A DNA stretch of 64,000 nt from JBKEDS01 sp047975545 (GCA_047975545.1 JBKEDS010000011.1:35370-99369); one strand, 5' to 3'. Numbered from the stretch's first letter, positions 1-8,832 are shown. The notes: a model not told the origin generated them from the letters alone. Translations and numbers: made by a program.

Positions 1-826
1 GGTGCAATACAAAACCCTGCAACAGCAACAGGAAATAAGTAGGCAAAAAACCATAAAAATAAGTTTGCTTGTTGGGTTTATAATAATACTCATTCCCGTT
101 TTGGGTGTGTTGTATATGTACTACCAAAAGCTGCAAACCCAAAGCAGGCTAAACAAAATACAAGAAGAAATTAATGCCCAAAAAATAGCAGCATTGCTTA
201 GGGGGCAAGAATTAAAATTGGTAAAAGCATCGTTGGAGGGTCAGGAGCAAGAGCGCAAGCGCATATCCAAGGAACTTCACGACGGTATTGGGGGTAACTT
301 GGCCACTATAAAATTACAGTTGTCCAACCAAGAGGCGGTTTCAAGCCAAGTTATACAGCAGGTGGACGATACCTATAACCAAGTTAGGGAATTGTCGCAC
401 GACCTAATGCCAAAACGGTTTCAAAATACCGCATTCACTTTCCTGTTGCTTGATTATGTCGATAATATCAGGAATCATTCAGAAGAAAAAATAAACCTAC
501 AAATACATTCCGAAAGCGCCATCAATGCTCTCCCCGAAACCTTAAAAGCCGAGCTATTTAAAATTGTACAAGAGTTGTTAACCAATACATTAAAGCACGC
601 CAAGGCTTCGCAAATCGATATTCAGCTTTCAATATTTGATAACGATTTAAAACTCCTTTTTGAGGACGATGGGGTAGGCTTCAACAAAGCACAAGTTAAA
701 TACGGATTGGGGTTGAGTAGTATTTCCGATAGGCTAAAAATCCTAAAAGGCCGTATCTTTATAGACGCTTTTCCCGGTAGGGGAACGGTAGTAGATGTTG
801 ATGTACCAATAAAAAATGAAGAATAA
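1..826 (+). CDS. Sensor histidine kinase, NarX/DesK-like (5' end cut by window)
   Basis: C-terminal part of a membrane sensor kinase that would autophosphorylate and pass phosphate to the regulator encoded directly downstream. In the visible 274 residues there is one membrane segment (about 21-43), a coiled-coil linker (45-80), a HisKA_3 dimerisation and phosphoacceptor region with ERKRISKELHDGIGG (His in ELHD), and a HATPase_c domain with an N-box (QELLTNTLKHA) and G-boxes (DDGVGFN, YGLGLSSISDRL). No sensor domain is visible. Family members often carry TPR repeats before the membrane segment, so the N-terminus very probably lies left of the window; the GTG at base 2 is not convincing as a start. 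The stop codon abuts the ATG of the regulator, which indicates one operon and translational coupling. The signal sensed is unknown. Confidence 0.9.
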   Translation, partial: VQYKTLQQQQEISRQKTIKISLLVGFIIILIPVLGVLYMYYQKLQTQSRLNKIQEEINAQKIAALLRGQELKLVKASLEGQEQERKRISKELHDGIGGNLATIKLQLSNQEAVSSQVIQQVDDTYNQVRELSHDLMPKRFQNTAFTFLLLDYVDNIRNHSEEKINLQIHSESAINALPETLKAELFKIVQELLTNTLKHAKASQIDIQLSIFDNDLKLLFEDDGVGFNKAQVKYGLGLSSISDRLKILKGRIFIDAFPGRGTVVDVDVPIKNEE

Positions 827-1468
827 ATGATTTATAACCTTATTTTGGCCGATGACCACAAAATGTTTTTGGACGGATTGTTGAGCATTTTTAAAGCCGA
901 AGACCATTGTCAAATCCTGTTAACCGCCAATAACGGCAGCCAAGTTGTTAAATTTTTGAATAATAACCCGGAAAGCAATGTGCATTTGGTTATTAGCGAT
1001 ATATCGATGCCCGATGTCGATGGGCTTCAGCTAAACCATTACATAAAACAGGAACACTCAAAAACAAAGGTTTTAATCGTGAGCATGCACACCAATGCCA
1101 ACATGATTGAGACCTTAATAAAAAATGATGTGGATGGATATGTTTCCAAAAATGCCCCCAAAGCCGAACTTTTAAATGCCGTAACCACTATTTTAAATGG
1201 TGAAAAATATTTTTCGCAAGCCATAAAGCAAGCCTATACCGAAAGTGTTTTTAGTAATAAAAAAACCGCCCAAATTGAGCTTACCACAAGGGAAAAAGAA
1301 GTGTTAAAACTTATTGCCGAAGAACTTACTACCCAAGAAATAGCCGATGCCCTTTTTTTAAGCAAGCACACCATAGAAAGCTACCGCAAAAATTTAATTT
1401 CGAAATTGAACGTAAAAAACTTAGCGGGCTTAACTAAATACGCTATAAAACTGGGTTTGGTGGAGTAG
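827..1468 (+). CDS. Response regulator, NarL/LuxR family
   Basis: Two-component response regulator, 213 residues. The N-terminal receiver domain (about 3-120) shows the acidic pocket (ADDHK), the phosphoacceptor Asp in ISDISMPDVDG, the switch Ser in VSMHTN and the conserved Lys in VSKNAPK. A LuxR-type helix-turn-helix follows at about 145-210 (LTTREKEVLKLIAEELTTQEIA, then the recognition helix around SKHTIESYRKNLISKLNVKN). It starts immediately after the kinase stop codon, so it is almost certainly the partner of that kinase. It would bind DNA as a dimer; the inverted repeat in the following intergenic region (1491-1506) is a possible target. Regulon unknown. Confidence 0.95.
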   Translation: MIYNLILADDHKMFLDGLLSIFKAEDHCQILLTANNGSQVVKFLNNNPESNVHLVISDISMPDVDGLQLNHYIKQEHSKTKVLIVSMHTNANMIETLIKNDVDGYVSKNAPKAELLNAVTTILNGEKYFSQAIKQAYTESVFSNKKTAQIELTTREKEVLKLIAEELTTQEIADALFLSKHTIESYRKNLISKLNVKNLAGLTKYAIKLGLVE

Positions 1469-1490
1469 CCTTGCGCACCCAAAAACCAAC

Positions 1491-1506
1491 CCCCTGAAAA
1501 CAGGGG
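1491..1506. promoter_or_regulatory. Inverted repeat CCCCTG-AAAA-CAGGGG
   Basis: Perfect 6-bp arms around a 4-base AAAA spacer, 22 bases after the response regulator stop and about 95 bases before the next start codon. No T-run follows, so it is not a typical terminator. It could be a binding site for the NarL-type regulator encoded just upstream, or a weak RNA hairpin. Function is inferred only from position and symmetry. Confidence 0.35.
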
Positions 1507-1600
1507 TGTCAATTTCGCTATTTGTAGGCTATTAAAAAGCGGCCGCGTATTGCAATTTTGTACCGTAACATTTTAGCAATAATTTTAAAACCTTTTTATC

Positions 1601-2026
1601 ATGATTTACGGAATTTCATTAGTATTTTTAAGTATTTTGGCAGTACCATCGCTAATTTTATCAAAAAAACCAAACGCTAAGGAGCTATTGGAAAAAATAG
1701 AGCCTTACCAAGGCTGGATAGGCCTTGTGTTTTGCATTTGGGGTATTTGGGGTATTATTTCGGCTATTTTAAATCTGGGCTGGTTAACAACGGCGCCCAT
1801 TTGGTGGGTTACGCTTTTGGCGGGTAGCATTGTAGAGGCCGGATTGGGCTTTATGTTGGGCTATGGCACGATAAGCAAACTGTTTTTGTCCAACAGCGAA
1901 AACGCTAAGGCTAAAGCCGAGGAAATAAGGGAGAAAATAGCCCCAAAACAAGGCAAATTGGGAATTTTGGGTATTATTGTAGGCGTATGGATGATTGTGG
2001 CATCATTACTATTTACAATTGTTTAA
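1601..2026 (+). CDS. Small integral membrane protein with internal repeat
   Basis: Protein of 141 residues that I do not recognise by name. It is very hydrophobic, with about four predicted membrane segments (roughly 2-21, 40-60, 66-92 and 118-141). It contains an internal duplication: residues 26-58 (AKELLEKIEPYQGWIGLV and following) resemble residues 105-138 (AKAEEIREKIAPKQGKLGIL and following), each a short amphipathic helix with a Lys-Ile-x-Pro turn followed by a Gly/Trp-rich membrane helix. It stands alone downstream of the two-component pair and may be in its regulon. No catalytic motif is visible. The ATG at 1601 is the only sensible start. Confidence 0.75.
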   Translation: MIYGISLVFLSILAVPSLILSKKPNAKELLEKIEPYQGWIGLVFCIWGIWGIISAILNLGWLTTAPIWWVTLLAGSIVEAGLGFMLGYGTISKLFLSNSENAKAKAEEIREKIAPKQGKLGILGIIVGVWMIVASLLFTIV

Positions 2027-2068
2027 ACGAAAAGAAACAAAACAAAACAAACAAATAAATATTAACAG

Positions 2069-2692
2069 ATGAAAAAGAACATTTTATTTATAACCTTAGT
2101 ATTGGTAGGGATAATAAGCAATGCCCAAAAATTAGATTTAGAAGGCTCGTTTATCGAGGTAAGGGCCGAAGTGCCCATAGAGGCCGAGGCCATATCGCAC
2201 AGTTTGTCCATAACCCTAAACCAAGCCGAAAATTACAATAATTATAGCGATTTAAGGTACCGGACATTTAAGGAACAGGAAGATTATTTGTTTAAATTTT
2301 TGGATAGCATTGGCGTAAAAACGGCGAATGTAGAAGAAGATAAAACCTATTTGCCCTCAAGCTATTACAAAAAATCGAAACGCTATAATATTTTAAACGT
2401 TACGCCCGACCAAATTTTAAGCCTTAACGAAATAAATAAAAACGAAACCTATGTCGATAACCGAAAAACCAAGTACCGCATGGTAGATTCGGAAGAGGCC
2501 TTGATAGACAAAGCCATGGCTATGGCACGAAAAAAAGCCGAAATCGTGGCAAAAGCGGTCAATAAAAAACTATTGGACGTAAAATATGTAATATGCTCCA
2601 GTACGGTTGAAACCGATTTCGAATCCACTTACGGTGTCGATTATTACAGCCGAAAATATTACGTGCAGGTAAGTTTTAATATTTCCGATTAG
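2069..2692 (+). CDS. Exported protein resembling SIMPL-domain (DUF541) family
   Basis: Protein of 207 residues with a signal peptide (MKKNILFITLVLVGIISNAQ) and so probably periplasmic. The layout resembles SIMPL-domain proteins: an N-terminal beta-strand region (LEGSFIEVRAEVPIEAEAI), a central segment about a numbered argument (EDYLFKFLDSIGVKTANVEED), then a helix rich in Ala and Lys (AMAMARKKAEIVAKAVNKKLLDVKYV), which in SIMPL proteins follows the second half of the duplicated fold. SIMPL proteins are periplasmic or membrane-attached and their biochemical role is poorly known. The assignment is by pattern only. It lies 42 bases after the preceding membrane protein gene and may be co-transcribed with it. 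Confidence 0.7.
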   Translation: MKKNILFITLVLVGIISNAQKLDLEGSFIEVRAEVPIEAEAISHSLSITLNQAENYNNYSDLRYRTFKEQEDYLFKFLDSIGVKTANVEEDKTYLPSSYYKKSKRYNILNVTPDQILSLNEINKNETYVDNRKTKYRMVDSEEALIDKAMAMARKKAEIVAKAVNKKLLDVKYVICSSTVETDFESTYGVDYYSRKYYVQVSFNISD

Positions 2693-2748
2693 AGCTCAAA
2701 TAACAAAAAAGAACAATTAATTTTAAAAGCCCGTTTAAAGTTTTTTTT

Positions 2749-2855
2749 GAATATCCGTATTTATGCCTAAAATAAGTATTTTTTTGTCATCCTATGCAAA
2801 TATAGGATGACAGAATCCAATAAATCTAAAGAATTAGGTATGAATACGGATATTC
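2749..2855. repeat. Palindromic intergenic element with nested inverted repeats
   Basis: Outer arms 2749-2770 and 2834-2855 are complementary at 20 of 22 positions, with both differences allowing G-U pairs in one strand. Inside is a perfect 10-bp hairpin, GTCATCCTAT (2786-2795) pairing with 2802-2811 around a 6-base loop. A 9-base AAGTTTTTT occurs just outside both ends (2738-2746 and 2859-2867) and could be a target-site duplication, though it is low complexity. The layout suggests a small non-autonomous mobile or REP-like element between two genes. Confidence 0.6.
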
Positions 2856-2911
2856 ATTAAGTTTTTTAATAGCAAATAAGCCTTAACAGGTTTAATAAAC
2901 ATAACTAAAAC

Positions 2912-3448
2912 ATGAAAAAAATAAAACGTATTACAGTTGCCTTTTTGGTTATTTTATTAGTGGCTTGCCAGGGCAATACCCCTAATCAGGTAATCGACAG
3001 GGCGGTGCTAAACGCTAATTTGCTCTATGTAAATTATGGCAAAACCTATTTCGAACAGCTTGAAAACTTAAAGCGTTTCGACCAATTAAAGTATTACGAA
3101 AACAACCAAACGCACCCGGCAACGTACACCCAATACCTTGAAAAAGTAACCATTCCCGATATACAGGGTAAAATTGATAAAGTAAAAAAACTTTCGGTAA
3201 ACAACGATAACAAAAAGCTAATTGAAGCCTCGCTACACTTGTTTGAATCCTGTATGGATTATTATAAGAACGATTATCCCGAAATAACCAAACTGTACGA
3301 CCAAGAGCAACCAAAAGCGGTTATTGAAACCGCAATTTCGAGTTTTGAGGAGGCAACACTGGACGAATTTTACCAATTAAACGATGCCCTAAACCAAGAA
3401 GCAAAACCGTATGCCGAAAAACATGGTGTCGATTTGATTATAAATTAA
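2912..3448 (+). CDS. Small lipoprotein of unknown function
   Basis: Protein of 178 residues starting with a lipoprotein signal (MKKIKRITVAFLVILLVACQ, lipobox Cys at residue 19). The mature part is hydrophilic and mostly helical, with stretches such as EQLENLKRFDQLKYYENN and QGKIDKVKKLSVNNDNKKLIEA, and resembles secreted or membrane-anchored helical-bundle proteins of unknown function that are common in Flavobacteriaceae. No catalytic motif is seen. It stands alone: the palindromic element lies upstream and a terminator hairpin downstream. Confidence 0.75.
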   Translation: MKKIKRITVAFLVILLVACQGNTPNQVIDRAVLNANLLYVNYGKTYFEQLENLKRFDQLKYYENNQTHPATYTQYLEKVTIPDIQGKIDKVKKLSVNNDNKKLIEASLHLFESCMDYYKNDYPEITKLYDQEQPKAVIETAISSFEEATLDEFYQLNDALNQEAKPYAEKHGVDLIIN

Positions 3449-3481
3449 TCAGAGTTCGGTGAAAAAAATCAAAATATAAAG

Positions 3482-3512
3482 AAGCTGTCTGTTTTAGGCA
3501 GCTTTTTTTTTG
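3482..3512 (+). terminator. Rho-independent terminator after the lipoprotein gene
   Basis: Stem AAGCTGTCT (3482-3490) pairs with AGGCAGCTT (3496-3504) around a 5-base loop with one G-U pair, followed by a run of T. It lies 33 bases after the preceding stop codon. Confidence 0.85.
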
Positions 3513-3702
3513 AGTCCAGCTTAATTTTTTAGCTAATGATAAAAAGTCAAGACGAGTGCTTTATTAAAAGTATTTTAATTCGTACTTTAGCATGATTAAA
3601 ATCATAAAACGTTTTGTGCTTGTTTGGTAATTTCGCCCCAGAAAACGTATAAAACCAAGATTTCACTAAAAAATTCAATAAATAAATTAAAAACATTAAA
3701 AC

Positions 3703-4629
3703 ATGAAAGTAACAGTAGTAGGAGCAGGAGCAGTAGGTGCCAGTTGTGCCGAGTATATTGCCATTAAAAATTTTGCTTCGGAAGTTGTATTGTTGGACAT
3801 CAAGGAAGGCTATGCCGAGGGTAAGGCCATGGACCTTATGCAAACCGCATCGTTAAACGGTTTCGATACCAAAATTACGGGCGTAACCAACGATTATGGC
3901 AAAACGGCCAATAGCGACATTTGCGTTATTACCTCCGGTATTCCGCGCAAACCGGGCATGACTCGCGAGGAGCTTATCGGTATTAATGCCGGAATAGTAA
4001 AAACGGTTTCTTCTAATTTAATCCAACATTCCCCAAATACTATTATTATAGTAGTAAGCAACCCAATGGATACCATGACCTATTTGGTGCACAAATCCAC
4101 CGGATTGCCAAAAAATAAAATTATAGGTATGGGCGGCGCATTGGATTCTGCCCGTTTTAAATACCGATTGGCCGAAGCATTGGGCGCGCCCATAAGCGAT
4201 GTCGACGGTATGGTAGTTGGCGGGCATAGCGATACCGGAATGGTGCCCTTAACCTCGCACGCCACAAGAAACAGCGTAAAAGTAACCGAATTTTTAAGCG
4301 CCGAGCGTTTACAGCAAGTAGCTGAAGACACCAAAGTAGGCGGCGCCACGCTTACAAAATTATTGGGCACATCGGCTTGGTACGCACCGGGAGCAGCCGT
4401 TAGCGCATTGGCTCAGGCCATTGCCTGCGACCAGAAAAAAATGTTCCCTTGCTCTACGTTGTTGGAAGGCGAATACGGCCTAAGCGATATTTGTATAGGC
4501 GTACCGGTAATCCTTGGTAAAAACGGTATTGAAAAAATAGTAAATATACCGTTAAGCGATGCCGAAAAAGCACACATGGTATCAAGTGCCGAAGGCGTTA
4601 GGAACACCAATAATTTATTGGACGTTTAA
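3703..4629 (+). CDS. mdh: Malate dehydrogenase
   Basis: NAD-dependent malate dehydrogenase (malate + NAD to oxaloacetate + NADH) of the citric acid cycle, cytosolic, 308 residues, the usual length for the lactate-dehydrogenase-like MDH group. The Rossmann motif is GAGAVGASCAEYIA (7-20). Substrate-binding Arg is in GIPRKPGMTREEL and the NPMDTMTYL segment matches the family NPxD motif. The catalytic His (residue 175) lies in GGHSDTGMVPL. It has its own upstream region (about 200 bases) and a terminator directly after it, so it is a single-gene unit. The near-consensus box TACTTTAG upstream may be its promoter. Confidence 0.97.
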   Translation: MKVTVVGAGAVGASCAEYIAIKNFASEVVLLDIKEGYAEGKAMDLMQTASLNGFDTKITGVTNDYGKTANSDICVITSGIPRKPGMTREELIGINAGIVKTVSSNLIQHSPNTIIIVVSNPMDTMTYLVHKSTGLPKNKIIGMGGALDSARFKYRLAEALGAPISDVDGMVVGGHSDTGMVPLTSHATRNSVKVTEFLSAERLQQVAEDTKVGGATLTKLLGTSAWYAPGAAVSALAQAIACDQKKMFPCSTLLEGEYGLSDICIGVPVILGKNGIEKIVNIPLSDAEKAHMVSSAEGVRNTNNLLDV

Positions 4630-4660
4630 GATTATAAAAATTAAATAGATATTTATAAGA

Positions 4661-4688
4661 AAGACTGTAGAAATACAGTCTTTTTTTT
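4661..4688 (+). terminator. Rho-independent terminator of mdh
   Basis: Perfect 9-bp stem AAGACTGTA (4661-4669) with TACAGTCTT (4674-4682), 4-base loop, followed by eight T. It starts 32 bases after the mdh stop. Confidence 0.9.
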
Positions 4689-4699
4689 ATATTTGGCGC

Positions 4700-5305
4700 A
4701 TGAAAGCAAAATGGTACTTTGGTGCATTAATAATAGCCCTTTCCGTATTGGGAATATCGTCGCGCAATGCGGCAAGCCCCAATCAGGAAATGGTACTAAA
4801 CTTTGCGGACAAAAACATAACGTCCAACGAAGCCCAAAGTGCTATAACGCTAATTAAAAATCAACTTTTAAGCCTTGGCGCAACAGGAATTGAAGTAAAC
4901 GAATTAAAATCGGGAAAACTCCATATAAGCTATTATTGCAACACCCGGGCCAAAACGGTTAAGGATTTTATTTTAAGCCATACCGATTTAAGTATAGGTT
5001 GCGTTCAGCAAAAAGTACCAAAAACACCCAAAAGTAAAGGTGAAAAGGATTTTAAACTGGATGTTTTTGAAATTCATAAAAAAGCGGGGCCAGAATCGGG
5101 CTTTGACGGTAAAAGTATTCTAATTACAAAACAGGATTTTGATAGGTTTAATAAACCCTATACCTATTCTTTTTGTAAGAATTTTTTAGCGTTTAATGAT
5201 TTTGCTCCAAAAACCGAAACCTTCAAACGTTTTAAGTACATTGCAATTTCATTGGAAAACACCCTGCAAAACATTCAAAACGTTAGGGCGGGGCCGGAGT
5301 GCTAA
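4700..5305 (+). CDS. Small exported protein of unknown function upstream of secDF
   Basis: Protein of 201 residues with an N-terminal signal sequence (MKAKWYFGALIIALSVLGIS). I do not recognise a named family. Residues about 38-75 (SNEAQSAITLIKNQLLSLGA and following, ending in a GKLHISYY strand) follow a helix-turn-strand pattern like the ferredoxin-type half domain of SecD P1 (in SecDF here: VISAFEVLRKRIDEFG). The C-terminal half is polar and has two Cys (about residues 172 and 201). It ends 91 bases before the probable secDF start and may be co-transcribed with it. A role near the Sec machinery is only suggested by position and this weak similarity. Confidence 0.65.
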   Translation: MKAKWYFGALIIALSVLGISSRNAASPNQEMVLNFADKNITSNEAQSAITLIKNQLLSLGATGIEVNELKSGKLHISYYCNTRAKTVKDFILSHTDLSIGCVQQKVPKTPKSKGEKDFKLDVFEIHKKAGPESGFDGKSILITKQDFDRFNKPYTYSFCKNFLAFNDFAPKTETFKRFKYIAISLENTLQNIQNVRAGPEC

Positions 5306-5396
5306 TTTCCATCTTTCAAAAAACGTCAAAAAAAACAATCAATTTAAATTCATAATCAACTTGTCCGATAAAATTTCGGGCATTAATACTTTAAAC

Positions 5397-8387
5397 ATGC
5401 AAAACAAAGGATTAGTAAAATTATTTGCTATACTATTTGGTTTGGTAAGCATTTACCAGCTCTCGTTCACCTTTAAATCCAACCAAATAGAAAACAAGGC
5501 CGAGGAAATGGCCATAACCAAAATACCAACTACCGAGGACGATTACCGTGCCAAGCGTAGTTTTGAGCAGGATGCTTATTTGGAATCCATAGCCAACGAT
5601 ACCGTTTTTAATATCGGTATTGCCAAATACACCTACAACGAGGTTAAGGCAAAGGCCATGAACCTGGGGCTGGACCTAAAAGGCGGTATTAACGTTATAC
5701 TGCAAATATCGGTAAAAGATATATTAAAAGGCTTGGCCAACCATACCAAAAACCCCGTATTCAACAAGGCTTTGGACGATGCCTCGGAAATACAAAAAAA
5801 TAGCCAAAACACGTTTGTTGAAGACTTTTTTATAGCCTTCGATAAAATAAAAGGCGACACCAAATTGGCCTCACCCGATATTTTTTACACCAAAGCATTG
5901 GATGGCGAAATTACGGGCAACATGACCGACGACCAAGTAAAAAATATTATAGAAACCAAAATAGACGAATCCATTGTATCAGCTTTCGAAGTGTTGCGCA
6001 AGCGTATCGACGAGTTTGGGGTAACCTCGCCAAACATTCAGCGTTTGGGGACTTCCGGCCGTATTTTGGTGGAATTGCCTGGTGTTAAGGATGTCGAGCG
6101 TGCTACTTCGTTATTACAAAGTACGGCCCAATTGGAGTTTTGGGACGCTTACCGTGGCGAACAATTTTCGGGCTTTTTGGCACAGGCCAACGAAGTACTA
6201 AAAGATGTTGTAACACCAAAAACCGAAACTCCCGAAGTAGAACCACAAGATGAAGAAAATGCCCAGGACTCGGCCATAGACGACCTTTTGGGCGATGCCA
6301 CAACCGACTCTACCCAAGTGGCAACGGTAAACCCCATTTTCGACTTGGTTAAAGGTTTGGGCTTTCAAGGTGGGCCCGTAGTAGCGCAATTTAGTATTGC
6401 CGACAAGGAAACCGTACTTAATTATTTAAATATGCCGCAAGTGCGTGCTTTGCTTCCTGCCGAAATGCGTTACGTAAAATTTGCGTTTAGCAAGCCCGAA
6501 AAAAATAGCGAAATAGTAGAGTTGTATGCCTTAGCGGGCAATAGGGACAATACGCCCGAACTAAGCGGTGCCGTTGTAACCAATGCCAGCCAGCAATATG
6601 GCCCAACCGGCAAACCAACCGTTTCTATGCAAATGAATGCCAAGGGGGCTAAAATTTGGGAAGAAATGACAGGTAAGGCTTATGCCCAAGGCAGCCAAAT
6701 AGCCATTGTTTTGGATAATGTGGTGTATTCGGCACCCGGTGTAACAACAGGGGCTATCTCTGGCGGAAGTTCCGAAATTTCGGGAAACTTTACCCTAAAC
6801 GAAGCTATAGATTTGGCCAACGTATTACGTGCCGGTAAATTACCTGCCTCGGCCGATATTATTTCCAGTGAGGTAGTAGGGCCATCGTTAGGACAAGAGG
6901 CTATCGATAGCGGTACTACGTCTTTCTTAATTGCATTGGCCTTGGTATTGGTATGGATGGTGGTTTATTACGGTAAGGCTGGTGGTTTTGCCGATATTGC
7001 CATGGTATTCAATATTATATTAATCTTTGGCGTTTTATCAGGACTTGGTGCGGTATTAACCCTACCGGGTATTGCGGGTATCGTACTTACAATTGGTATG
7101 TCGGTGGATGCCAACGTAATTATTTTCGAACGTATCCGTGAGGAAATAGCAAAAGGGAAAGGTTTAAAAGAAGCCGTTCAGGACGGGTTTAGCAACGCCA
7201 TGTCGTCTATCTTGGATGCCAACATTACCACGGGCTTAACGGCCATTATTTTATTCGTATTTGGTACGGGGCCCATTAAAGGTTTTGCAACAACCTTGTT
7301 AATAGGTATTGGTACTTCGCTATTTACCGCTATTTTTATTACCCGATTGCTAATAGATTGGTACGTAAACAAAGGCGGAAAATTAGAGTTTTCTACGCCT
7401 TTGACCAAAAACCTGTTCCGAAACATAAATATCGAATTTTTGAAAAAACGTAAGGCTGCCTATATTATATCGGGAACCTTAATTGTGGTAAGTTTAATTT
7501 CGTTATTTACCAATGGCCTTGACCAAGGCGTCGATTTTGTTGGGGGTAGAACTTACAAAGTGCGCTTTGCCCACGATGTAAGCGCTTCCGAAATAGCATC
7601 GAAACTGGTAGCGGAATTCGGCAGTGCCGATGCCAAAACCGTAGGCGAAGCCAATCAGTTAAAAATAACAACCAAATACAAGATAGAAGAATCGGGTACC
7701 GAAGTAGACGAAGAAATAAGGGGCAAACTGTACAACGCCCTTCAGCCTTACCTTGAAAACGTAACCTTCGAGGAGTTTATAGATTATACCGACGTAAACA
7801 AGCAAGTAGGTATAATGGAGCAATTTAAGGTAAGCCCGACCATTGCCGACGATATTAAGCAAGCCTCCGTTTGGGCTATCCTCGGCTCGTTAATCGTGGT
7901 GTTCCTGTATATCTTGTTCCGTTTTAAGCGTTGGCAGTTTTCGCTCGGTGCCGTTGCGGCGGTATTCCACGACGTGCTAATTGTGTTGGGTATTTTCTCC
8001 TTAACCTATAAATTCATGCCGTTTAGTATTGAAATAGACCAAGCCTTTATTGCGGCAATCCTAACGGTAATCGGGTACTCGTTAAACGACACCGTAATTG
8101 TTTTCGATAGGATTAGGGAGTATATGGAAGAACACACCTCGTGGAAGTTCAACAAAATTGTCGATACTTCGTTAAGTAGCACTTTGGGGCGTACCATTAA
8201 CACCTCATCGACTACTTTGGTGGTATTATTGGCCATTTTTATATTTGGTGGCGAATCCATCCGGGGCTTTATGTTCGCCTTAATCGTGGGTATCGTAGTA
8301 GGTACATATTCGTCGTTGTTTATAGCATCGCCGATTATGTACGATATGGTGAAACGTTTCGATAAAAAGAAAGAAAATTTAGAATAG
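5397..8387 (+). CDS. secDF: Protein translocase subunit SecDF (fused)
   Basis: Membrane protein fusion of SecD and SecF that uses the proton motive force to pull proteins through SecYEG; 996 residues, the usual size for Bacteroidetes fused SecDF. The reading frame is open further upstream, but that part overlaps the preceding gene and lacks protein-like composition. The ATG at 5397 gives a clean N-terminal membrane segment (LVKLFAILFGLVSIYQLSF). The SecD part has the P1 region (LGLDLKGGINVILQ) and a six-helix membrane block whose key Asp is residue 571 (GMSVDANVIIFERIREE). The SecF part starts near residue 690 (the GVDFVGGRTYKVRF motif) and carries the matching Asp 898 (GYSLNDTVIVFDRIREYM). 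A low-complexity acidic insert (about 275-310) interrupts P1. A strong terminator follows. Confidence 0.95.
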   Translation: MQNKGLVKLFAILFGLVSIYQLSFTFKSNQIENKAEEMAITKIPTTEDDYRAKRSFEQDAYLESIANDTVFNIGIAKYTYNEVKAKAMNLGLDLKGGINVILQISVKDILKGLANHTKNPVFNKALDDASEIQKNSQNTFVEDFFIAFDKIKGDTKLASPDIFYTKALDGEITGNMTDDQVKNIIETKIDESIVSAFEVLRKRIDEFGVTSPNIQRLGTSGRILVELPGVKDVERATSLLQSTAQLEFWDAYRGEQFSGFLAQANEVLKDVVTPKTETPEVEPQDEENAQDSAIDDLLGDATTDSTQVATVNPIFDLVKGLGFQGGPVVAQFSIADKETVLNYLNMPQVRALLPAEMRYVKFAFSKPEKNSEIVELYALAGNRDNTPELSGAVVTNASQQYGPTGKPTVSMQMNAKGAKIWEEMTGKAYAQGSQIAIVLDNVVYSAPGVTTGAISGGSSEISGNFTLNEAIDLANVLRAGKLPASADIISSEVVGPSLGQEAIDSGTTSFLIALALVLVWMVVYYGKAGGFADIAMVFNIILIFGVLSGLGAVLTLPGIAGIVLTIGMSVDANVIIFERIREEIAKGKGLKEAVQDGFSNAMSSILDANITTGLTAIILFVFGTGPIKGFATTLLIGIGTSLFTAIFITRLLIDWYVNKGGKLEFSTPLTKNLFRNINIEFLKKRKAAYIISGTLIVVSLISLFTNGLDQGVDFVGGRTYKVRFAHDVSASEIASKLVAEFGSADAKTVGEANQLKITTKYKIEESGTEVDEEIRGKLYNALQPYLENVTFEEFIDYTDVNKQVGIMEQFKVSPTIADDIKQASVWAILGSLIVVFLYILFRFKRWQFSLGAVAAVFHDVLIVLGIFSLTYKFMPFSIEIDQAFIAAILTVIGYSLNDTVIVFDRIREYMEEHTSWKFNKIVDTSLSSTLGRTINTSSTTLVVLLAIFIFGGESIRGFMFALIVGIVVGTYSSLFIASPIMYDMVKRFDKKKENLE

Positions 8388-8410
8388 TTTTCTGAAGAAT
8401 AAATAATGAA

Positions 8411-8449
8411 AGCGCCTGTCCGAAATTATTGGACGGGCGCTTTTTTTTT
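8411..8449 (+). terminator. Rho-independent terminator of secDF
   Basis: 11-bp stem AGCGCCTGTCC (8411-8421) with GGACGGGCGCT (8431-8441), one G-U pair, 9-base loop, then a T run. It lies 23 bases after the secDF stop. Confidence 0.92.
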
Positions 8450-8462
8450 GCATAATTTTTTT

Positions 8463-8814
8463 GGTTCTATGTTGTTTGCAATGGTTACCTATATTTAAAC
8501 CTTATACAAAAACTATCCCGACTTATTCATGTAGTCGGAAAAGGTAAGAAGATAGAATTTAAGGCATATAAGAAGCAAGTATTCAAGTCCCATATTCCGA
8601 TGCAATCGGAACATCAATCTTCAGAAATAATGAGCGCAGGAATGAAGGTGCAAAGCGAAGCTTTAAGCACGTAATTCCGGAAGCGAATGATCCGAAGGAA
8701 TTTCCTAAGATTGATATGATTTTTTGATTCTTTTGTATCAGGACAAAAGAATGAAAGAAATTAAATTCTTTTATGTTTTTTTATTTTGATACCCATTCAA
8801 ATCAACATAGAACC
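8463..8814. repeat. 352-bp non-coding element with 12-bp terminal inverted repeats
   Basis: GGTTCTATGTTG at 8463-8474 is exactly complementary to CAACATAGAACC at 8803-8814, and the similarity continues weakly outward into T/A runs. No open reading frame of note lies between. This accounts for most of the 588-base gap between secDF and the next gene. The layout is that of a decayed or non-autonomous transposable element, or a long structured RNA; neither is proven. Confidence 0.45.
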
Positions 8815-8832
8815 TTTTTTTTAGAACTTGTC

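Noticed and set aside
5196..5396. Upstream extension of the secDF reading frame
   Set aside because: It overlaps the preceding gene in another frame, lacks a signal or membrane pattern, and the ATG at 5397 gives a normal SecDF N-terminus.
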